This document shows positions 8,086 through 16,005 of a stretch of DNA of 64,000 nt, one piece after another. Each line of letters begins with the position of its first letter. Within the stretch, counting starts at the first letter, position 1. The notes under the pieces were generated by a model. The model had not been told where the DNA came from. It saw only the letters and a program-made list of their open reading frames with translations, and did not search any database. Both the position numbers and the translations under genes were made by a program. Origin of the DNA: Bradyrhizobium sp. S69 (GTDB lineage Bacteria; Pseudomonadota; Alphaproteobacteria; Rhizobiales; Xanthobacteraceae). The DNA is taken from positions 13,617 to 77,616 of the forward strand of contig NZ_LMUK01000058.1 of the NCBI RefSeq assembly GCF_009766005.1, given 5' to 3'.

Positions 8086-10749
8086 ATGAACAAGCCATTT
8101 TCAGCACAGCCGCGCCAACGTTCCAGCCGCATACCCTTAGTCGCGCGACGCGCCGCGAGGTTCGGACTGGCGCTGCTGGCACTTGTCATCGCGTATCCGG
8201 CCCAGAGCCGGGCCGACAACAAAATCGCGCTAGTGGTTGGAAACAGCGACTATCGCACAGTCGGCAAGCTGACCAATCCCGTCAACGATGCCGCCGATAT
8301 GGCGGCCTCGCTAACCCGGCTGGGCTTCACGGTCACTCATCTCGACGATCTCGACTTCAACGGCTTCCGGCGGGCACTGATCGAATTCGGCAATGCGGCA
8401 AGGAGCGCCGACAAAGCAGTGATTTATTTCGCCGGTCACGGCGTCGAAATCGACGGCAAAAACTGGCTGATTCCAGTGGACGCGGAAATCAAATCGGAAA
8501 TCGATGTCTATGCCGAAGGCATTAATCTGGAAACCCTGATCGATATTTCGGTATTGCCGAAAGTGATCGGGCTGGTTGTGCTAGACGCCTGCCGCAACAA
8601 TCCTTTCATTCCGGAGAAACTGGCTTCCGGGCGTTCTTTGAGCCTGCCGGTCAGTCCGGCCGCACCGAACGCCGGCAAGCCGCCGATAAAGGATGCAGTG
8701 GCACCCTCTTCGAAGTCCAGCACGGCTGCGCTTCCGCCGGATATGATAGCGGACAACGGCGCGCACGGGCTGGCGCCGGTCGAAGTAACCGACAACGTGC
8801 TGGTGGCCTTTGCTGCTGCGGCCGGCACCACCGCAAATGACGGTGACGGTCGCAACAGCCCGTATTCCGGCGCGCTATTGCGTTATGTTGAAAAGCCCGG
8901 CCTCGAAATCAACTACCTGTTCCGCAACGTTCACGACGACGTCGTCAAGGAAACCAGGTTCCAGGAACCGGCGGTTTACGGCACGCTTTCCAAGGACGAG
9001 ATTTACCTTAGGGAAGCCGAGGCGCGGGTTGCGGCCGACGACGACGATGAAGCCACTGCCGAGAAGCTGGCCTGGCCCTTCGTTCGCACCACCAACGATA
9101 TCGCGACATTGCACCGCTTCCTGGAGTGGTTTCCATCCGGCGCCCACGCGGCCGAAATCCGTGAACGGATCACCCAACTTGAGGCCGCCGAGAGACTTGC
9201 CTGGAGCATCGTCGAACGGCAGCCCTCTTCCTCGGCCTATCGGGCGTTTCTCGATCTCTATCCTTACAGCGAGCATGTCGAGAGCGCGCGCACCACGCTG
9301 GCGTTGCTCGAAGCGGCGGGGCCGCAACAGCCGGACGGGCAGGCGGTCGATCTGCCCAAGCCGCCGGCCTCGACCTATCAGGTCGCATCGGTCGATGCCG
9401 ACAACAAGACATCAAGGGAAAGTTCGGAATCGATCGACAAGGCCTGGGATGTCCTGAAGGATTCGCGCGACCCGAACGTCGTCACCCGGTTTTCCGAGAA
9501 TTATCCAAGTCTGCGCCGACGTCGCCTGCCGCCCGGCAGCGATTTGGCGTTGCGGCCTGTCAACTCCACCGAATGGATGCTGCGCACGGCGCAGGATGAC
9601 GATGTTAACGGCTGCTTTGGCGGCGACAGCGAAGCCTGCGTCAAGGCCATCGACAAATATCCTGATTATGTGCAGCTTCGATTCCAGCTCTGTCGGAGCA
9701 CCGGCCATCCCAACGGCTGCATGCTGGATGCGGTAGAGGACGCCCGCCAGCGCGGCTATCTGGTATCGGCCTTTACCCGCTCGGCGGCCGAAATAGCCCG
9801 CAACAATGAATACCGCACCGCCGTGCAACGGGTGCAGCAGGATGTAGGCAACATCGTTAGCGATGTCGTCAGCCAGGTGGTCGGCAATGTCGTGAGCGAC
9901 AGCGTCGGCAATGCAGTCGGGATCGCTGCGGCCAATCGCGCCATGATGATGCCGCCGCTGGCCGCGATGACAGGCAGCGCCAACGATGCGCTTGCCAGCG
10001 CCCCGCTTCTGACGGGATCCGGCAAATGGAACACTCGTCTCGGCACTATCAAGGCATCACTGCCGACCTCCGGCACGACAAAAGCCGCGCCCGGCGCACC
10101 GACAGCAGTAAAAGGCGGCACGGTCACGTCGCCGATAACGCCCAGCACAGCACGACTGCCGTCTTCCGTTGTTACACCGACCGTCCACACCCCGACAGTC
10201 ACCAACGTTGTTCCCAACGCGGCCGGCGGAGCGGCATCGAAAGCGGCCGGACACGCCGCATCGAACGCAGCCGGACATGCCGCTTCGACCGCAGCCGGGC
10301 AGGCCGCGTCTCACGCCGCGTCGAATGCGGCCAGCCATGCAGCCACCAACGCAGCCAGCCATGCCGCGTCGAATGCCGCCAGCCATGCCGCGTCGAATGC
10401 CGCTAGCCACGCCGCATCGAACGCCGCCAGCCGGGCTGCATCGAACGCAGCGGCGAGGGCCGCTGCCAATGCGGCCAGTAATATTCACATTCCATCCGAT
10501 ATCCGGCTCAAACAGGACATTATAGCGCTCGGTCGCGCCCCGAATGGCCTGCGACTATACCGTTACCGGTACATTGGAGATGATACGTTGTATGTCGGAG
10601 TCATGGCTCAAGATGTGGCAAAACGCGTGCCTGCCGCCGTATCGCGCCGCGCTGACGGCTACTTGCAGGTTGATTATGGCCGGCTCGGTATTCAATTCCT
10701 GACCTATGAGGAATGGACCAGACGGCATGCTGTTGACGCAACCAACTAA
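8086..10749 (+). CDS. Exported caspase-like (C14) protease with C-terminal S74-type chaperone domain
   Basis: Taking ATG 8086 (a TTG at 8071 is also open), the 887-residue protein has an Arg-rich N-terminus and a hydrophobic signal segment (about 24-43, ending SRA). The caspase fold follows directly (NKIALVVGNSDY), with the catalytic His in YFAGHG (about H118) and Cys in LDACRNNPF (about C169), both intact. A helical middle region, a Gly/Val-rich segment (VGNIVSDVVSQVVGNVV) and an Ala/Ser/Asn/His tetrapeptide repeat (about 708-803) lead to a C-terminal block starting SDIRLKQDI (S804-D805). This matches the start of the peptidase S74/endosialidase chaperone family, which trimerises proteins and cuts itself off at this Ser-Asp. 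So this is probably a secreted, trimerising, self-processing caspase homologue. The following pseudocaspase gene is adjacent or overlapping. Confidence 0.8.
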   Translation: MNKPFSAQPRQRSSRIPLVARRAARFGLALLALVIAYPAQSRADNKIALVVGNSDYRTVGKLTNPVNDAADMAASLTRLGFTVTHLDDLDFNGFRRALIEFGNAARSADKAVIYFAGHGVEIDGKNWLIPVDAEIKSEIDVYAEGINLETLIDISVLPKVIGLVVLDACRNNPFIPEKLASGRSLSLPVSPAAPNAGKPPIKDAVAPSSKSSTAALPPDMIADNGAHGLAPVEVTDNVLVAFAAAAGTTANDGDGRNSPYSGALLRYVEKPGLEINYLFRNVHDDVVKETRFQEPAVYGTLSKDEIYLREAEARVAADDDDEATAEKLAWPFVRTTNDIATLHRFLEWFPSGAHAAEIRERITQLEAAERLAWSIVERQPSSSAYRAFLDLYPYSEHVESARTTLALLEAAGPQQPDGQAVDLPKPPASTYQVASVDADNKTSRESSESIDKAWDVLKDSRDPNVVTRFSENYPSLRRRRLPPGSDLALRPVNSTEWMLRTAQDDDVNGCFGGDSEACVKAIDKYPDYVQLRFQLCRSTGHPNGCMLDAVEDARQRGYLVSAFTRSAAEIARNNEYRTAVQRVQQDVGNIVSDVVSQVVGNVVSDSVGNAVGIAAANRAMMMPPLAAMTGSANDALASAPLLTGSGKWNTRLGTIKASLPTSGTTKAAPGAPTAVKGGTVTSPITPSTARLPSSVVTPTVHTPTVTNVVPNAAGGAASKAAGHAASNAAGHAASTAAGQAASHAASNAASHAATNAASHAASNAASHAASNAASHAASNAASRAASNAAARAAANAASNIHIPSDIRLKQDIIALGRAPNGLRLYRYRYIGDDTLYVGVMAQDVAKRVPAAVSRRADGYLQVDYGRLGIQFLTYEEWTRRHAVDATN
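10222..10480 (+). repeat. 12/24-bp tandem repeat encoding AASN/AASH units
   Basis: Within the caspase gene the codons for Ala-Ala-Ser-His and Ala-Ala-Ser-Asn alternate for about 20 units, giving a 12-bp period and a clearer 24-bp period (for example GCCGCGTCGAATGCCGCCAG). The repeat forms a low-complexity helix- or fibre-like linker between the caspase part and the C-terminal S74-type domain. Such repeats can change length by slippage. Confidence 0.85.
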
Positions 10750-10801
10750 CGGCGTGGCGATGTTGCGGCTTCGCGGCGATCCCACATTGCGCGCGGACGC
10801 T

Positions 10802-12346
10802 ATGGTTCGCTGCTTGGGCCGCCGGATCGTTGCCACCGCGATCGTGACCGGCATCGTGCTGGCCTGCAGCGCGCCGGCCGAAGCGCTGGGAAATCGAATA
10901 GCCCTGGTCGTCGGCAACGCGAACTACAAAAATGCCCCACACCTCTACACCCCCATCAACGATGCGCAGGATCTCGCAACCATGCTGACTGGCCTCGGCT
11001 TCGAAGTCACGCTGCGCAACGACACCCGACTAGCCGATTTGCAGCAGGCGCTTCGCGACTTCTCTGAGAAATCCGCCAAGGCCGATATCGCGATCCTGTA
11101 TTTCGCGGGCTACAGCATCAGCAACGGTCATGACGGCTATCTGATTCCGGTGGATGCGGAGATCGGCGCTGCCGCCTCGTTCCAGAAAGAGACCGTCCCG
11201 CTTTACAAAGCGACGCTCGGCCTGGCCAGAGCGCATACCCTTGGACTGGTCATCCTCGACGCGCTGCACGGCAATCCATTCACCGCCCAGCCGGAAAAGC
11301 CGGACAGCCGTGACCTCGAAGCTCCCGGCGGTGCCGCAGAGACCTCGCGCAACGTGCTACTATTTTTCGCGACCGGACCGGGCAAAACTGCCGAGGACGG
11401 GAAAGGGCGTAACAGTCCGCTGGCCGCGGCGCTATTAAAATATCTTCCGCGGAAGGATCTCGAAATCAGCTTCCTGTTTCGCAACATTCGCGACGAAGTT
11501 AGAACATCGACGGCGCAAAAGCAGACCCCGTATATGTATGGCCAACTCTCCCGAGAGAAGATTTTTATTAATGGCAGTCCTACTGCGTCGCCCGGCCCCG
11601 CTTCGTCGAGTCTGGATCCTTTCAAGGTGCAACCGTGTGACCAATTGGCTGCGGCGACGGATGATGCGAGCAAAAACCCCGCCGTCAAAGGCATCAACCT
11701 AGAGGACATCAAATCCGGTGATGCGCAATCGGCTTGCGCGCAGGCTGTCACGCAGTTCCCGAATGTGGGCCGATTCCACTATCAGCTCGGCCGGTCGCTA
11801 TTCGCGGCCAAGGATTATCCTGCGGCGCTCAAGAGTTACAAAAAGGCGTTCGAACTCGGCAACATCGCCGCCCTTTACGCCCTCGGTGCGATGTACGACG
11901 ACGGCATCGGCGTCGATAAGGATCCGGCTCGGGCGCGATTCTATTACGAGATCGCTGCCCAAGGGGAATTCGCGCCGGCGATGGTGAGTCTCGGCGCGCA
12001 GCACGAGCGTGGCGTCGGCACCGCGGTGGATCCCGCCAAGGCTTACGATTTCTACCAGCGGGCAGCTGCCCTCGGCGATGCGCGCGCGATCAACAAGCTT
12101 GGGGTGTTTGCCGAAAAAGGCCTGGCCGTCACGCAAGACGTGAAGCGGGCCCGCTCGTATTATGAAAAAAGCGCCACATTGGGCGACAGCGAGGCCATGG
12201 TCAACCTGGCCCGCTGTTTCGCCAACGGGATCGGCGGGCGCAAGGACATCGGCGCCGCCCGACAATGGCTCGCCAAGGCCGCGTCCGCGGGGAGCGCTGA
12301 GGCCAAACAAATCCTCGCCGCAGTGGACAAGCCTGATCGGAAGTAA
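10802..12346 (+). CDS. Exported pseudocaspase with Sel1 repeats
   Basis: The fold is clearly caspase-like (NRIALVVGNANYKN, then LGFEVTLRNDTRLADLQQAL, YLIPVDAEIG, NSPLAAALLKYL), but the catalytic His is Tyr (YFAGYS, about Y104) and the catalytic Cys is Leu (LDALHGNPF, about L155). So it should be inactive as a protease. The C-terminal half has about five Sel1-type repeats (AALYALGAMYDDGIGV, AMVSLGAQHERGVG, AINKLGVFAEKG, AMVNLARCFANGIGG), which usually bind partner proteins. I prefer ATG 10802, which starts a compact signal peptide (MVRCLGRRIVATAIVTGIVL...); in-frame ATGs at 10706, 10727 and 10760 are alternatives, the first two overlapping the caspase gene. It likely regulates, recruits for, or competes with the active caspase beside it. 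Confidence 0.75.
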   Translation: MVRCLGRRIVATAIVTGIVLACSAPAEALGNRIALVVGNANYKNAPHLYTPINDAQDLATMLTGLGFEVTLRNDTRLADLQQALRDFSEKSAKADIAILYFAGYSISNGHDGYLIPVDAEIGAAASFQKETVPLYKATLGLARAHTLGLVILDALHGNPFTAQPEKPDSRDLEAPGGAAETSRNVLLFFATGPGKTAEDGKGRNSPLAAALLKYLPRKDLEISFLFRNIRDEVRTSTAQKQTPYMYGQLSREKIFINGSPTASPGPASSSLDPFKVQPCDQLAAATDDASKNPAVKGINLEDIKSGDAQSACAQAVTQFPNVGRFHYQLGRSLFAAKDYPAALKSYKKAFELGNIAALYALGAMYDDGIGVDKDPARARFYYEIAAQGEFAPAMVSLGAQHERGVGTAVDPAKAYDFYQRAAALGDARAINKLGVFAEKGLAVTQDVKRARSYYEKSATLGDSEAMVNLARCFANGIGGRKDIGAARQWLAKAASAGSAEAKQILAAVDKPDRK

Positions 12347-13004
12347 GCGGTGGGCGTTAGTTTGGCTGTCGATATCCCGCGAAATCCAGCGCGCCTAGGA
12401 CCGTAGCATCGGCACCAGCTCTTTTTTCACGCGGACGAGCGACGGAGTCACGGCGATATTGATGGCCGAGCGGAAACTGCGACCCTCACTCCCGACGCAC
12501 ATGATCCGGCCCCCGAGGAGCGGCAGACGGTGCCCTACGTTTGGGTGCATCCGGACGAGGAGCGCTGACACCGCGGCTGCTTCCATTGGTCTTCGCGTTA
12601 AGTAGTTTCCGCCTAAGCGCGCCGTGTCATTGCAGATTTACTCAGCTCCAAAAATCGCTCGGACGCCCAATGACCGCATGCGAGCGGTCGAGGCACCCCA
12701 CGGAGCTTCCAGCGCCGTCTCAAGACCATGCCGGCCAAAGGGGTGTGCTGGTCCTTTCGACACCCTCACGGCGTTAACCGATCTCGTCAGCCTTACGCGC
12801 GCGCGAGGCCAGCAGGCCGTGGTCTGCGCGTTGCTACGGGGTCGCTCGCCAACGAGAGGGGTCGCGCCAAAAGCCATTGGGTGTCATTCGGCGCGCTATT
12901 TAACTGTTTAACCCCTTATCGGCGCCGAAGGTTGACCCCGTCAAGTCTTGCGAAGCCCTTGGACCGTCACCGCAAAAGCATCACGAGTGGGGTCAACGTT
13001 GGGA
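12347..13004. other. Intergenic stretch with no supported gene
   Basis: About 660 bases between the pseudocaspase and the IS3 element. A weak minus-strand frame at 12395-12586 ends in a protein-like sequence (INIAVTPSLVRVKKELVPML) but has no recognisable start or family. Other open frames look like random GC-rich readings. The stretch may hold decayed sequence lost when the IS3 element and its flanks rearranged. Confidence 0.4.
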
Positions 13005-13032
13005 TGGAGTGGGCCCTTCGGGGCGGACGGGT

Positions 13033-14036
13033 TCAGGCCGTTGGATTGACCGTCTGCCGGGCGTGTTGCTTCTCAAATTGTGCGGGGCTGATATAGCCGA
13101 GAGCTAAGTGTAGCCTTCGAGTGTTGTAGACGTAGTCAATGAATTTTGAAGATGCTCGACAACTTCGGCGAAGGTCTCGAAGGCCATTGGATAGACACCC
13201 TCAACCTTCAGCGTCTTCATGAAGCTTTCGGCCTTGGCGTTGTCGTACGGATTGCCTCGCCGACCCATGGATCCGTTGATACCATGTTGGGCAAGGTAGT
13301 CGCGGTAGATCTTGGCAGCGTATTGGGACCCGCGATCCGAGTGATGGACGCAGCCAGGCGGCGGTTGTCGCTTCTCGATCGCGACGGACAAGGCGGCGAG
13401 CGTCAATCGCGCGTCGATGGAGCGGCTGATGGCATGACCCACGACCCGCCGGGACCAGGCGTCCAGAATGACGGCGGCATAAGCGAAACCACCAACGATG
13501 GTGACGTAAGTGATATCGGCGACCCAAAGTTGGTCGGGTCCGTCAAGCGCCATCGTTTTGGCAAGGTTGGGAAAGATAGGCTGGTCGTGGTCGCTGTCCG
13601 TCGTTGTCGTGAAGCGGCGCCGCATTCTGGGCTGGAAGTCATGCTCGCGCATGAGACGGCGAACCTTCTTGTGATTGACGACCATGCCTTGCTGCCGGAG
13701 GGCTGCTCGGACCCGGCGCCAGCCATAGTGTTCAAACTCGTCGCAGATCACAGCCATCGCCGCGACGATGGCGGTGTCGTCGGCCGCACGGATCGGTTCG
13801 TCATAGAAAGTGGAGCGGGCCATTCCCATCAGCCTGCATCCCTGGGCAACGCTGATGCCGCGGGGCCTACAATTGCGGATATGGTCTCGCTTCTCGGCCG
13901 CGCCCGTGGCCGAAGAGCCCCCTTTAGAAACTCCAGTTTTCGAGAGCCTGCTTTCCAACCAGGCGCTCGAGCGCAGCAATGCGGGCTTCGTAGGTCTCGA
14001 GCAAGCCTGCGGAAGCGACGTCCTCATCGAGCGCAC
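13033..14036 (-). pseudogene. IS3-family transposase OrfB, frameshifted near its C-terminus
   Basis: The catalytic core is present: HTH_21 block (CRLMGMARSTFYDEP, RRVRAALRQQG), first Asp in VADITYV, second Asp in HHSDRGSQY and Glu in NAKAESFMKTLK. After VEHLQ the frame is lost at a short A run (13147-13150). In the shifted frame the conserved ending resumes (FIDYVYNTRRLHLALGYISP) and runs to a stop at 13033. As read, the open frame stops early at 13104 with an unrelated tail. A one-base loss in the A run explains it; a sequencing error is possible. Confidence 0.8.
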
Positions 14037-14190
14037 TTACCTGAAACTTGTCGACCCAAATGCGGATCAGGTTGCGGGAGACATCATGCCGCTTCGCGAG
14101 CCCGTGCAGCGTCTCGCCGCTTAGATACTCCTGCGACACCTGTCGTTTAAACTCGACGCTGTGGGTTCGGTGCTTTGCCATGGCCTTCAT
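13924..14190 (-). CDS. IS3-family transposase OrfA
   Basis: The 88-residue product starts MKAMAKHRTHSVEFKRQV (MAK at 14181 is an alternative start). It contains the helix-turn-helix (YLSGETLHGLAKRHDVSRN, LIRIWVDKF) and a C-terminal leucine-rich helix (ETYEARIAALERLVGKQALE), the usual OrfA layout for DNA binding and OrfB pairing. It ends inside the start of OrfB in another frame, where IS3 elements normally use programmed -1 frameshifting to make the OrfAB transposase. Intact in itself. Confidence 0.85.
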   Translation of the reverse strand: MKAMAKHRTHSVEFKRQVSQEYLSGETLHGLAKRHDVSRNLIRIWVDKFQVSALDEDVASAGLLETYEARIAALERLVGKQALENWSF

Positions 14191-14258
14191 CCTTTGAAAG
14201 CCCGACCGTCCGGTCAATTACTGAAAGCCAACCCGTCCGCCCCGAGGGGCCCACTCCA

Positions 14259-14966
14259 GCCGGCTTCTCGCTGGCCGGCGGCGGCACCAACTTCAATGTG
14301 GTCGGATCGGGCTACGGTCGCTCCGATCTATTCCAGGCCGGCGCCTTTATTCGCCACACGGTTGGTGCAGCATACATCTCCGGTGCGGTGGCCTACGGCT
14401 GGCAGGACATTACCACCGACCGCACTGTGACCGTAGCCGGCGCCGACCATCTGCGCGCCGAGTTTGACGCCAATGCCTTCTCCGGCCGTGTCGAAGGCGG
14501 CTATCGCTACGTGACGCCGTGGCTGGGAGGCGTCGGCATCACGCCCTATGCCGCGGGCCAGTTCACCACCTTCGATCTGCCTTCGTATGCCGAGTCCGTT
14601 TTGTCCGGCGCCGGCACCTTCGCGCTCGCCTATGGCGCCAAGGATGTCACGGATACCCGCAGTGAACTGGGTTTTCGCACCGACAAATCATTCGTGGTGC
14701 AGGACGGCATCCTGACCGTGCGCACGCGTTTCGGTTAGGCGCATGACTTCGATCCGGACCGCTCGATCGCCGCCACGTCCCAGGGGCTGCCGGGCGCGAG
14801 CTTCGTGGTCAATGGCGCGGGGCAGGCCGCTGACTCCGCGCTCACGACGGCTTCCATCGAAATGAAATGGAAGAACGGCTGGTCCGCGGCCGCCACCTTC
14901 GAGGGCGAGTTCTCGAACGTCACCAGCAGCTACGCCGGCAAGGGTGTGGTGCGCTACGCTTGGTAG
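14259..14966 (+). pseudogene. Autotransporter beta-domain fragment, headless and with an internal stop
   Basis: The reading frame begins at the right IS3 boundary (AGFSLAGGGTNF) and follows an autotransporter barrel: HTVGAAYISGAVAYGWQD, AFSGRVEGGYRY, GITPYAAGQFTTF, DTRSELGFRTDKSF. An amber codon at 14736-14738 stands where the family has Trp before AHDF; after it the same frame continues (AHDFDPDRSIAATSQ, then WKNGWSAAATFEGEFS) to the C-terminal VVRYAW and a stop at 14966. So the passenger was lost at the IS boundary and the barrel has a nonsense mutation. It is distinct from the intact barrel at 6255-7340. Confidence 0.85.
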
Positions 14967-15020
14967 TCGCTCGCAGTCGCCTCGCGGTCACTAGAGGAGA
15001 TTAGCAATCGAATATAAGAA

Positions 15021-15218
15021 TCAACGAGTGCTCGATATTTTCGCCCGGCAATGGCTCGGCATGCATCCCGGCTTCGTCGCTGAGGCCGTGGGTGTACGCT
15101 CGGGGCTGAAGTGAATTGCGGTGATGTAAATGCTGCCGAGGGTGCACAGGACGGCCAGCGACATGCCAACCACCCTCACGCCGCCCTGAACCAACAACCC
15201 TCCGAGACGCATCCGCAT
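15021..15218 (-). CDS. Possible small single-pass membrane protein
   Basis: A GAGG four bases before ATG 15218 and one strong hydrophobic segment (VRVVGMSLAVLCTLGSIYITAI) support a small gene of 65 residues with a polar C-terminus. No family is recognised. The frame overlaps another minus-strand frame that looks like a shadow. Kept with modest confidence because short membrane proteins are easy to over-call. Confidence 0.35.
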   Translation of the reverse strand: MRMRLGGLLVQGGVRVVGMSLAVLCTLGSIYITAIHFSPERTPTASATKPGCMPSHCRAKISSTR

Positions 15219-15339
15219 GCCTCAAGTATGTAGCGGCGAGTAGTTAAGCGATCGTAGGCGCGCGAAAGCGGCCCCGTCGTCCCAGGCGTTGGCGGCGCGT
15301 GCGTGGCGCCAAGTCTCTGCTCGTCGGCTTGGGTTTGGG

Positions 15340-15492
15340 TCATCTAAGCGGCTTATCCGCAGGATGGGGCCATTCTTTCGATCGCGTCGCAATCCAATGC
15401 TTGGCTTCTTTCTCGGTTTCGAAATCGCCAACATGTGAATCTGGGCCGTGGCCGGTTACGACCGCAACAAACCAGCGGCCGGATTTGCCCAT
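15340..15492 (-). CDS. Small hypothetical Rhizobiales-type protein
   Basis: The 50-residue reading MGKSGRWFVAVVTGHGPD... HVGDFETEKEAKHWIATRS has the look of a small family common in Bradyrhizobium relatives: a beta-rich start followed by a helix with the pattern F-x-T-x-x-E-A-x-x-W-I. An upstream in-frame ATG at 15561 would lengthen it, but that part overlaps an IS66 scrap, so the gene's original 5' end may be lost. Function unknown. Confidence 0.5.
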   Translation of the reverse strand: MGKSGRWFVAVVTGHGPDSHVGDFETEKEAKHWIATRSKEWPHPADKPLR

Positions 15493-15534
15493 TTGGGGCG
15501 CGAACTTCGGCTTTTCCGTGCCGATCGCGGCGAC

Positions 15535-15672
15535 GTCCGCCTTGCGTTCTGCTGGTCGCATGTTCGGCGCGGGTTTTATAAGCTCGCCGTCTCTGGTCCG
15601 GCACCGATCGCCAGCGAAGCGCTCGAACGGATTGCTGGGCTCTACGCCGTCGAGAAAGATATCCGAGGGTGC
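15535..15672 (+). pseudogene. IS66-family transposase scrap
   Basis: About 46 codons (RLAFCWSHVRRGFYKLA, then ALERIAGLYAVEKDIRG) match the central part of IS66 TnpC transposases. Nothing else of the element is visible on either side. It marks another lost insertion at the left edge of the cryptic element. Confidence 0.8.
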
Positions 15673-15712
15673 GGGAGATGGCCGACCGAGTGGTGAAGAA
15701 CGCGAGCAAAGC

Positions 15713-15928
15713 ATGAGTAAAGTCGCAAGCGTTCCCGGCGTCATGTCCGGCAAGCCCGTCGTCGTCGGCACGCGTATTCTGGCGGAAACGATCCTGAGCT
15801 ACTTGCGCGCCGACGTGCCTGCCGAACGGATTTTCGCCGACTATCCGTCCTTGCCGGATGATGGTGTAGAAGCAATCCGGCGATGGGCTGAAGTGACGTA
15901 CCGACCCGACTGGAAATCGAAAACCTGA
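15713..15928 (+). CDS. DUF433 family protein, possible orphan antitoxin
   Basis: The 71-residue protein has the DUF433 pattern: VPGVMSGKPVVVGTRI, then ILSYLRADVPAERIFADYP and DDGVEAIRRWAEV, a small winged-helix-like fold. DUF433 proteins are often the antitoxin of a PIN-like (DUF5615) toxin encoded just downstream. Here no such toxin follows; the next gene at 16006 is unrelated. So it is either an orphan antitoxin or a solitary regulator. The ATG at 15713 follows GAGCAAAGC, a weak ribosome site. Confidence 0.8.
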   Translation: MSKVASVPGVMSGKPVVVGTRILAETILSYLRADVPAERIFADYPSLPDDGVEAIRRWAEVTYRPDWKSKT

Positions 15929-16005
15929 TATCTCGATAACAGAAACATAAAAGTGCGCCGCCCGATCTTCACCGGATCCAAATCAATATTTGATAGGCGT
16001 TCACG

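Larger units (their letters stand above)
13005..14258 (-). mobile_element. IS3-family insertion sequence, 1254 bp with 29-bp inverted repeats
   Basis: The ends are nearly perfect inverted repeats: 13005-13033 (TGGAGTGGGCCCTTCGGGGC...) and 14230-14258 (...GCCCCGAGGGGCCCACTCCA), differing at one position. They show the TG...CA termini of IS3 elements. Inside lie OrfA and OrfB in the usual overlapping arrangement on the minus strand. No short target duplication is seen at the flanks (GGA versus GCC), so one side has probably been rearranged since insertion. On the right it directly abuts a headless autotransporter gene. OrfB carries a frameshift, so this copy is probably inactive. Confidence 0.9.

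Noticed and set aside
10222..10480. Regular short repeats that might suggest a CRISPR array
   Set aside because: The repeat is in frame within a long gene, has a 12/24-bp period and no unique spacers; it encodes AASN/AASH units.
12638..12877. Minus-strand 79-codon frame in the gap before the IS3 element
   Set aside because: No start signal, no family pattern, and similar frames are open on the other strand; probably non-coding.
13146..14150. Plus-strand 334-codon frame across the IS3 element
   Set aside because: It is antisense to OrfB with its DDE motifs; no family pattern in the plus reading.
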